The notes beneath the pieces are model-generated. The model did no database searches, had not been told where the DNA came from, and saw only the letters and a program-made list of their open reading frames with translations. From Puniceicoccales bacterium (lineage in GTDB: Bacteria > Verrucomicrobiota > Verrucomicrobiia > Opitutales > LL51), in assembly GCA_031268545.1 (NCBI GenBank), contig JAIRXD010000070.1, forward strand, positions 1-8,124: 8,124 nucleotides of DNA, in the 5' to 3' direction. Shown in pieces: positions 1-5,348 of the stretch. Positions within the stretch are counted from its first letter, which is position 1. The number at the start of each line of letters is the position of its first letter. The position numbers were made by a program, and so were the translations under genes.

Positions 1-1236
1 TCTTATATTGCCTGAAAAAGTTATCTCTTTCTTTATCGCCCTCAGGTCGGAACGAATTGCTGGGTCATTGGGGATTTTTATTGAAGCAGTTTCGAAAGCC
101 GTCAGCAATAGATAGGCCAATTTTTCCTTTATATAGCTGGTAAACGTGATGCCCTCTACTTTGTATTTTCCAAAAAATGCTGCCGCGCGTTCAGCAAACT
201 GTCTACCAATACCTGTCTGATCTATGCCTATTCTTCTTAAAAATGGTATTTTTAAAAATTCATGCAGAACACGTTCTTGCTCAGAAAATGGCACATTTTT
301 TAAACAAATTACACGTTTTGTTTCGAAACAATCACCATTTTTTGCCAACAACCAAAATACAGTAAGATCATGATCACGACCAACATCGATTCCTAGGAAC
401 ACATTATCATTTTTCAAAATTTCGTAATCTAAAACCTCCCAATCTTCACCATTTCTATAGGTACATCTATCAATTAATTCCGTTGGCAGGAAAATTGATT
501 GATCATCCCAGGGCACACACATATATTCCTGCAAAAATGAATCCTCATCGGGACAGGAATTTTTAATGTGGTCAAAATACTCGGCTTCATCCATTTGTTG
601 CTGACAATCATCCTCGGGTAATTTTTCCTTTAATTTTTTTAAAAACCCTTGATCGAGAGCATCTTGCAATGTAACTCTATGATGTGAAAATTTTCTAGGA
701 TTACCATTTTCCTTAATATCCTTCAGCAGTTTATTGAAAAAATTTTGCGAACCTCGGTGGGTGGATATAATTTCTAACCTGCCACCCCAGGTTATTCCGG
801 GATAGGCCACTGCATACAAAGCCTTTGGATTTTGATGAAGGGCAAATTCATCCAATACACGATTGCCGCGCTTGCCAGCCTGCGCATCTGGATTTGAGGA
901 CAGAGAATGAATATGGGTATTGTTTAAAAAGCGCAGAGAAAAAGAAGCGGATTGCCTCGATTCTGGCAGTATTTCAGAGCCAATGGCTCGCGCGGCAATG
1001 TGTAAAATTCTACTAAATTTTTTGCAATCATCTAGAAACAGTTTCGCCTGAATTTCATCTCTGGAAGCTACCCAGGAATCGAGCCTTATGTCAGAATTAG
1101 AATGTTCCCGAACAAGCTTATAGGCCGATGCCATAGAAATTCCAATTTGTCTAGATTTTTCCATTATTTTTAACCTCGAATCATCGTTGATCCACCGAGA
1201 CTGATAGGGTAAAAAAAATTTTTCCGAAATGTTCAT
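1..1236 (-). CDS. Phage terminase large subunit, Mu gp28-like (3' end beyond the left edge)
   Basis: This is the DNA-packaging motor: an ATPase that pumps phage DNA into the prohead, joined to an RNase H-fold nuclease that cuts it. The frame is open for 412 codons from ATG at 1236 to the window edge, so the C-terminus is missing. Visible motifs are a deviant Walker A loop (KSRQIGIS, residues 27-34, with the basic residue early in the loop as in many terminases), Walker B (VLDEFA, 127-132), a coupling motif (ISTHRG, 157-162), then the nuclease strand GIDVGRDHD (282-290, catalytic Asp284) and a second acidic strand IGIDQTGIG (336-344, Asp339). The third acidic residue is probably beyond the edge. 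Its ATG abuts the TAA of the preceding gene, with GAGG nine bases upstream, indicating coupled translation. The motif order and family are clear; assignment to the Mu gp28 branch rests on my reading of the sequence. Confidence 0.88.
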   Translation of the reverse strand, partial: MNISEKFFLPYQSRWINDDSRLKIMEKSRQIGISMASAYKLVREHSNSDIRLDSWVASRDEIQAKLFLDDCKKFSRILHIAARAIGSEILPESRQSASFSLRFLNNTHIHSLSSNPDAQAGKRGNRVLDEFALHQNPKALYAVAYPGITWGGRLEIISTHRGSQNFFNKLLKDIKENGNPRKFSHHRVTLQDALDQGFLKKLKEKLPEDDCQQQMDEAEYFDHIKNSCPDEDSFLQEYMCVPWDDQSIFLPTELIDRCTYRNGEDWEVLDYEILKNDNVFLGIDVGRDHDLTVFWLLAKNGDCFETKRVICLKNVPFSEQERVLHEFLKIPFLRRIGIDQTGIGRQFAERAAAFFGKYKVEGITFTSYIKEKLAYLLLTAFETASIKIPNDPAIRSDLRAIKKEITFSGNIR

Positions 1237-1575
1237 TTACAATAGCCTCAGTTGCTTTTCAAGATCTTCGATCACATCTTCGGATAAAGATTGTTTAGAA
1301 TCTGTATTTTGCTCATCACATTTTAACTGTTTCATTGAATACATATTCGTATGACAAACGAAAAGCTTTTGAATGATACCAGATAGTGTGTTTAAATCGG
1401 CAACAGAAATTTCGTCAGATCTACAAAGCAAATCGAAAAGTATTTGCCAAATACGCACCAGAGAAGCACCTGCTATGGATGACGAAATAGTCGCAGTCTC
1501 TGGCATCAATTCAGAATTATATTTCTCATATTTTACTTTATCAAAATGCACCATAAAATTCTCTCTATTATCCAT
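1237..1575 (-). CDS. Putative phage terminase small subunit (gp27-like position)
   Basis: A 112-residue protein whose stop codon directly abuts the start of the large terminase gene, the usual place for the small terminase subunit that recognises phage DNA and recruits the motor. Residues about 33-75 (from SSIAGASLVRIWQILFDLL onward) form a helix-rich hydrophobic segment. An acidic linker follows, then a C-terminal helix (LSEDVIEDLEKQLRLL) of the kind that ends many small subunits and may dock on the large subunit. At 112 residues it is shorter than the Mu gp27/DUF3486 proteins, and I see no clear N-terminal helix-turn-helix, so DNA binding is not evident. AGG lies seven bases before the ATG. 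The function is inferred from position and the C-terminal helix; a generic structural phage protein is the alternative. Confidence 0.6.
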   Translation of the reverse strand: MDNRENFMVHFDKVKYEKYNSELMPETATISSSIAGASLVRIWQILFDLLCRSDEISVADLNTLSGIIQKLFVCHTNMYSMKQLKCDEQNTDSKQSLSEDVIEDLEKQLRLL

Positions 1576-1595
1576 ATTGAAGCCTGTTAGCTTGA

Positions 1596-1820
1596 TTAAA
1601 CCAGACTATATATCTTTGCTTTACAGCTCAAATCATCAACAAATTCAACTATTAAACCATTGGTTAATAATTCTTTTAACACATACTCAAAATCATGATC
1701 TGCGAATTTACAGCCAAACGGCTGAATTGCTTTTTTGATGAAGTCCATCGATAGTGAAGCCGGAGCTGCAGCCTTCAGCTGTTTCAAAATCAGTTTATTT
1801 AATATTTGCCTAGGTTTCAT
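1596..1820 (-). CDS. Small phage protein, probable winged-helix fold
   Basis: A 74-residue protein, first of the three phage genes and 20 bases upstream of the next. The layout suggests a compact winged helix: helix 1 (RQILNKLILKQLKAA), a loop, helix 2 (SMDFIKKAIQPFG), helix 3 (DHDFEYVLKELLTNGLI), then a beta wing (IVEFVDDLSCKAKIYSLV). This resembles the small proteins of Mu-like phages (VpaChn25_0724-type), which lie just before the terminase genes and also show a short helix, a reverse-helix and a 'GLV' strand. The resemblance is from memory of the family pattern and is not proved. Role unknown; it could bind DNA as a regulator or packaging accessory. The start at 1820 has no Shine-Dalgarno sequence but sits about eight bases after the predicted transcription start. 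Confidence 0.6.
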   Translation of the reverse strand: MKPRQILNKLILKQLKAAAPASLSMDFIKKAIQPFGCKFADHDFEYVLKELLTNGLIVEFVDDLSCKAKIYSLV

Positions 1821-1834
1821 TTACAACGAGGCAA

Positions 1835-1862
1835 AGTATATCACAACAATCCTAAATGATAA
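1835..1862 (-). promoter_or_regulatory. Putative sigma70-type promoter of the phage packaging genes
   Basis: On the minus strand TTATCA (1862-1857), a 16-base spacer and TATACT (1840-1835) form a -35/-10 pair. The -10 is extended by a TG one base upstream (TGATATACT). Transcription would begin near 1828, leaving only about eight bases before the ATG at 1820, so the first gene would be translated from a near-leaderless message. Matches are 4/6 and 5/6 to consensus. Read from sequence alone; AT-rich DNA gives such matches by chance. Confidence 0.4.
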
Positions 1863-1936
1863 TAAATCGGTTTGGGCCGTTGTATGGAACCCTAAAGGAT
1901 ATTAGATTGTGACAAATTGAAGGATTGGTATCATCT

Positions 1937-2180
1937 ATGATAAAATCTAAAATTTATGAGATCCGAGGTAAAAAAGCAAAGGATCTGATTGATAAAGCTT
2001 CTACTGCACCCAAGGTCTATCCACGGAATAGTATATTGAAAAAAAGCTACCTTGGGAAAGGGTTTCTAAAAAAGTAAGTCCCAGAAGAATGCTATCTCAA
2101 AAAGTGCTACCAATGAAATGGAGCGCTAATAAAACGCCACCAAAGAAGGAATATAAATAAAAGAAATGCCTACCAAAAGA
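1937..2180 (+). pseudogene. Probable relic of a Lys-rich, histone H1-like gene
   Basis: An ATG at 1937 opens a 46-codon basic frame that ends at TAA 2075-2077 (N-terminus MIKSKIYEIRGKKAKDLIDK). AAGGA lies 12 bases upstream of that ATG, rather far for a good ribosome site. From about 2000 the DNA follows a 15-base period. Removing one A from the run of seven at 2039-2045 moves the frame into phase with the repeat and gives successive pentapeptides such as SILKK, ATLGK, AISKS, ATNEM and ATKEG, interrupted by TAA at 2067, 2127, 2130 and 2154. Each stop falls where neighbouring units carry AAA- or A-rich codons, so single substitutions can explain them. Ala/Thr/Lys pentads are typical of the C-terminal tails of bacterial histone H1-like DNA-compacting proteins. 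The N-terminal part is not recognised. Alternatives are a small frameshifted protein or non-coding A-rich repeat DNA. Confidence 0.42.
2000..2180 (+). repeat. Degenerate 15-base tandem repeat, about 12 units
   Basis: Units in register begin at 2000, 2015 and 2030 and, after a one-base slip in an A run, at 2046 and every 15 bases to 2166. Well-preserved examples are GCTACCTTGGGAAAG (2046), GCTATCTCAAAAAGT (2091), GCTACCAATGAAATG (2106) and GCCACCAAAGAAGGA (2136); the apparent ancestor is close to GCTACCAAAAAAAGT. Column 6 is C in seven of the nine units from 2046 on, and columns 10-13 are A-rich throughout. No insertion or deletion is needed across those nine units. The last unit ends at 2180, one base before the tRNA CCA. 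Confidence 0.6.
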
Positions 2181-2254
2181 TGGCTGCCCGGCCAGGATTC
2201 GAACCTAGACTAACGGGACCAAAACCCGCTGTGCTACCGTTACACCACCAGGCA
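2181..2254 (-). tRNA. tRNA-Gln (anticodon UUG)
   Basis: A complete cloverleaf on the minus strand. The acceptor stem is TGCCTGG (2254-2248) against CCGGGCA (2191-2185) with one G-U pair. It has a GTGT/GCAC D stem, a GCGGG/CCCGT anticodon stem around loop TTTTGGT with anticodon TTG, a four-base variable loop, and a CTAGG/CCTGG T stem around TTCGAAT. Discriminator G73 and an encoded CCA (2183-2181) complete it. UUG reads CAA and, by wobble, CAG. It lies 63 bases downstream of the solute-binding protein gene and may share its transcript. Its 3' end faces the phage genes. Confidence 0.96.
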
Positions 2255-2317
2255 ACGTGGATGTATCGAACAAACACCTTAAACTCTTGCAAGGAAAAAG
2301 TAGCTATGGCCTGGAAT

Positions 2318-3373
2318 TTATTCGCCATTATCGTAGTAAACCTCGCAGGAAATATCGCATTGCATTCCTAAAATTTTCAGTGTATTAAAATTTATACATT
2401 CATATGCCTCACATTTTTTTAGCGGAATATAATCCATTTGGACGCCAAATTGATTGATAGCAATGATATCAGCGGCCATTTCACCAGCCATACCATAATT
2501 TGATACGGTCCCGAAAAGAGCACCTTCGGCAACCATTTTTTCAGTCTCAGCAATCGATGGGATCTTAAGCTCATTTACCACTTCTAAGATCTCTTTTATA
2601 TTTGAAATAAATAACGAGTTAGCGGTTATGAATAGTGCGTCAATCTGATACTTATCCCTATCGGTTTCTAATTTAGATATAACATTTTGAAGATCTTTGT
2701 TTTTATTAACGGAAATTTGTTGGACCTCAAATCCAAATTTCTTTGAACATTCCACCAATTGAGAATAGGTATCGATACAATTTTGATCCTTGGTACTTAC
2801 AAGAACACCGAGTTTTTTAAATTTTAGAAAATTTCTTGCATTAATGATCTGCAAATCGATGGGCACTGATATCTTAATACCGGATATATTTCCGCCATTA
2901 TGAATGTTATTAACCAGATTACATTTTTCCGGTGAACTCACCACATTAAATACTTGCGGCACAGAGCTTTTGGAGTTCCTAAGCTTCTCTGCAACCAGCA
3001 AAGATACCGAGGTGCCAAATGTATAGATGTAGTCAATATTGTCCGTGGTAAATTCCTTTGATAAAAAATTTATCAAAGCCTTCGTACTTTGGCCGGCATC
3101 GAAAGTCGTATATCCAGCTTCGTAACCGAGCTTTTTCAATCTATTAAAAAACCCATGTTCTGCTTCGGTTTCCCCACGCCAGGTTAGGATAAATATATTC
3201 AGATTTTTTTTACCATAGCGCGGTAAATTAAACTTTTTCGCCCTGCTATTATCTCTGTTAATTGATTGAATTTTTGGCATTCTATAGTCTACTATACCGC
3301 CATTACTGTACGGAAAACATCCAAGCCAGGCCAAAATTAACACCCAAATAAAACCAATAAACATGTACATCAT
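2318..3373 (-). CDS. ABC transporter substrate-binding protein, ABC_sub_bind/TrpX family
   Basis: A secreted periplasmic-binding-fold protein of 351 residues that would capture a small ligand (aromatic amino acids for characterised TrpX relatives) for an ABC importer. An N-terminal hydrophobic segment (residues 5-20, FIGFIWVLILAWLGCF) acts as a signal or anchor; Cys19 is preceded by WLG, a poor lipobox, so lipoprotein status is uncertain. The family domain spans about 58-335: a first strand (NIFILTWRGE), TFGTSVSLLVAEKL (118-131), VPQVFNVVSSPEKCNL (138-153) with GGNISGI (160-166) as in the iPiVF...GgNiTGv motif, ALFITANSLF (246-255), and IPSIAETEKMVAEGALFGTV (271-290). No permease or ATPase gene lies beside it. 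The first codon has no Shine-Dalgarno sequence; Met4 (3364) is an alternative start and would suit the promoter at 3371-3398. Ligand unknown. Confidence 0.85.
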   Translation of the reverse strand: MMYMFIGFIWVLILAWLGCFPYSNGGIVDYRMPKIQSINRDNSRAKKFNLPRYGKKNLNIFILTWRGETEAEHGFFNRLKKLGYEAGYTTFDAGQSTKALINFLSKEFTTDNIDYIYTFGTSVSLLVAEKLRNSKSSVPQVFNVVSSPEKCNLVNNIHNGGNISGIKISVPIDLQIINARNFLKFKKLGVLVSTKDQNCIDTYSQLVECSKKFGFEVQQISVNKNKDLQNVISKLETDRDKYQIDALFITANSLFISNIKEILEVVNELKIPSIAETEKMVAEGALFGTVSNYGMAGEMAADIIAINQFGVQMDYIPLKKCEAYECINFNTLKILGMQCDISCEVYYDNGE

Positions 3374-3398
3374 ATACTAAAATATGGCATTGTGTCAA
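3371..3398 (-). promoter_or_regulatory. Putative promoter overlapping the start of the binding-protein gene
   Basis: A perfect TTGACA -35 (3398-3393), a 16-base spacer and TATATG (3376-3371) lie between xth and the binding-protein gene on the minus strand. The -10 overlaps the annotated ATG at 3373, so a transcript from it would start near 3364 and favour initiation at Met4 or a leaderless message. The -35 is a full consensus match but the -10 is only 4/6. The gene may also be read from the upstream operon. Confidence 0.35.
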
Positions 3399-3408
3399 TT
3401 TTTGCGAA

Positions 3409-4176
3409 TTACAATTCCATATCGATACCCACCGGAGCATGATCCGAGCCCTGAACATCAGTGAATATGAAGGCCGCCCGAACATGGTTCAACAATCTCT
3501 TGCTAATAAGTATATAATCAAGCCGCCATCCCACATTACGTTCCCGGGAGTTCATCCTATAGGACCACCAACTATAGGCCTTACTTTTCTCTGGATAAAA
3601 ATATCTGTAGCTATCTATGAAACCGTTGGTGATATAATTTGAAAATCCGGACCGCTCTTCGTCGGTGAATCCATTGCTAAAATGGTTATCAGCTGGATGT
3701 TCTAGATCTATTTCCTCATGAGCTACATTGAAATCACCACAGGCTATTACCGGCTTCATCGATTCCAATTTTTTTAATAATTTCAAAAATTCTACATCCC
3801 ATACTTTATACCTAAAATCCAATCTTGATAGGTTAGATTTTGAGTTTGGAGTATATACATTTACCAGGAAAAAATTGTCATATTCGCTGACAATAATCCT
3901 ACCCTCTTGCTCGTCGATGGTTTCCTCGGGAATAGTATTTAGGTTCACCGCCAGGGCATCTGGGTTGGAGAAAATCGCTGTACCCGAATAGCCTTTTCGT
4001 TTCGCGCTGTTAAATATTGGCCTATTGAAACCAAAATCTATAGCAGAGATAGCTTCTTCAAATACACGAGTTTCCTGCAGACATAATATATCCGGTTTTA
4101 AAAATGAAATTGCACCGGAAAAATCCTTCTTTATCACCGAGCGCAGACCATTTACATTCCATGAAATGATTCTCAT
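3409..4176 (-). CDS. xth: Exodeoxyribonuclease III / AP endonuclease (ExoA-type)
   Basis: A base-excision-repair nuclease that cuts DNA 5' of abasic sites and removes 3' blocking groups in a Mg2+-dependent reaction. The 255 residues cover the whole EEP (endonuclease/exonuclease/phosphatase) domain and are close in length to Bacillus ExoA (about 252). Conserved features are WNVNGLRS with Asn7, LQETR with metal ligand Glu35, KGYSGTAIFS (61-70), VYTPNS with Tyr108, CGDFNVAHEEIDL with Asp148 and Asn150, AYSWWSYR (200-207), GWRLDYIL (216-223) and the C-terminal GSDHAPV with catalytic Asp245-His246. Internal motifs follow ExoA/ExoIII rather than APE1-type N-terminal extensions. The ATG lies 11 bases after the prfB stop with no evident Shine-Dalgarno sequence, suggesting translational coupling in the cca-prfB-xth run. 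All catalytic residues are present, so it should be active. Confidence 0.95.
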   Translation of the reverse strand: MRIISWNVNGLRSVIKKDFSGAISFLKPDILCLQETRVFEEAISAIDFGFNRPIFNSAKRKGYSGTAIFSNPDALAVNLNTIPEETIDEQEGRIIVSEYDNFFLVNVYTPNSKSNLSRLDFRYKVWDVEFLKLLKKLESMKPVIACGDFNVAHEEIDLEHPADNHFSNGFTDEERSGFSNYITNGFIDSYRYFYPEKSKAYSWWSYRMNSRERNVGWRLDYILISKRLLNHVRAAFIFTDVQGSDHAPVGIDMEL

Positions 4177-4187
4177 TAATCAATTTT

Positions 4188-5309
4188 TTATTGTTTTCTT
4201 GTTTTTGGGCAACCTGCTTTTAGCCAAGTATTTATGAAAATATCTATATCGCCATCCATTATTGACTGTAAATTTGTGCCTTCCATACCGGTACGCAGAT
4301 CTTTTACCAATTGATATGGTTGAAATACATAGCTACGGATTTGATTACCCCAGCCAATTTCACCTTTTTCTCCATAAAATTTATCCATTTCGGAGCGCTT
4401 CTCATCCTGCATTCTTTCATATATCCTGGCCCTAAGGGTCTTCATTGCCAAATCTTTATTTTTATACTGTGATCTTTCGTTTTGGCAAGTTACAACTATA
4501 CCCGTAGGCAGATGGGTTATCCGGATGGCTGATTCGGTTTTATTGACATGTTGGCCACCTTTCCCGCTTGAGCGATAGGTATCTATCCGGATATCATCGT
4601 CCTTAATATCGACCTGGACATCATCCTCTAATTCGGCGATGACATCGACGGAGCAGAAGGATGTATGACGTTTATGATTTGCATCAAAAGGACTTAACCT
4701 CACCAATCTATGTACACCACGCTCGGCCTTTGCGTAACCATAGGCATTCTCTCCGAGCAATCTGAGCGTAATGCTGCTCAGGCCAACTCCGTCGCCTTCC
4801 TGTATATCCTGAACCTCCATAGCAAAACCTCTACGCTCGGCCCATCTCATATACATTCTAAAAAGCATGTCGGCCCAATCACAGGATTCGGTTCCGCCAG
4901 CACCAGCATGTATGCTGAATATGGCATTGCAGTGATCCATGGGCTGATTTAAAAAAGATGTCAATTCTAGCGATTCAAGGTCAGTGCCGAGGGTTGTCAT
5001 CATGGCTAAAAGTTCCTGAACATATTCCTTATCATCATCCTGCTGATCAATCAACTCCGCCAGCACCATCGCATCATCCAGCTTTTTTCTGAATTCCACG
5101 ATAGCTTTGATTGCGCCTTTTAATTTACTTACCTTGGTCACAGTACTCTGGGCAATTTCCTGATTTTTCCAGAAGCTATCCATGGTCATTTCTACTTCCA
5201 GTCCTTTGATTTCGAGCTCCTTACCAGCTACATCCAAAAAATTAGCAATTGCATCGGAACGCCGAATTAAATCCTGAATAAATATACTGACTTCGGTGGA
5301 AATGGCCAT
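4188..5309 (-). CDS. prfB: Peptide chain release factor 2 (RF2), single continuous frame
   Basis: RF2 reads UGA and UAA in the ribosomal A site and triggers peptide release. Numbered from the ATG at 5309 the protein has 373 residues (E. coli 365). It shows the N-terminal helical domain (IQDLIRRSDAI), HAGAGGTESCDWADMLFRMY in the core, the stop-codon-reading SPF tripeptide (206-208, which marks RF2 rather than RF1) and the catalytic GGQ loop (SGKGGQHVNKTES, Gly251-Gly252-Gln253), then IGWGNQIRSYVF near the end. I chose ATG 5309 because MAISTEVSIFIQDL aligns without gaps with the E. coli start. A TTG at 5348 abutting the cca stop would add 13 residues and remains possible. The usual UGA frameshift site after the RSDxxxxxL segment is absent: the DNA reads straight through as AAT TTT TTG GAT. 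Neither start has a strong ribosome site. Confidence 0.95.
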   Translation of the reverse strand: MAISTEVSIFIQDLIRRSDAIANFLDVAGKELEIKGLEVEMTMDSFWKNQEIAQSTVTKVSKLKGAIKAIVEFRKKLDDAMVLAELIDQQDDDKEYVQELLAMMTTLGTDLESLELTSFLNQPMDHCNAIFSIHAGAGGTESCDWADMLFRMYMRWAERRGFAMEVQDIQEGDGVGLSSITLRLLGENAYGYAKAERGVHRLVRLSPFDANHKRHTSFCSVDVIAELEDDVQVDIKDDDIRIDTYRSSGKGGQHVNKTESAIRITHLPTGIVVTCQNERSQYKNKDLAMKTLRARIYERMQDEKRSEMDKFYGEKGEIGWGNQIRSYVFQPYQLVKDLRTGMEGTNLQSIMDGDIDIFINTWLKAGCPKTRKQ

Positions 5310-5348
5310 AGCTATGCTAAAATCTTGAGTGGCAATAACCGTCGTCAA

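Noticed and set aside
1373..1738. Plus-strand ORF of 121 codons
   Set aside because: It lies antisense across two tightly spaced phage genes that have their own start sites and coupling, and its translation has no domain-like pattern.
2306..2328. Possible terminator after the binding-protein gene
   Set aside because: An ATGGC/GCCAT stem with a short inner stem and a bulge is followed by TTTTT only after six bases and overlaps the stop codon; too weak to call, and read-through into the tRNA is possible.
2180..2371. Plus-strand ORF of 63 codons beginning MAARPGFEPRLTG
   Set aside because: It is the antisense translation of the tRNA-Gln gene and the 3' end of the binding-protein gene; this peptide pattern is a well-known artefact over tRNAs.
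3303..3485. Minus-strand ORF of 60 codons between xth and the binding-protein gene
   Set aside because: It overlaps both genes in another frame and has no recognisable content.
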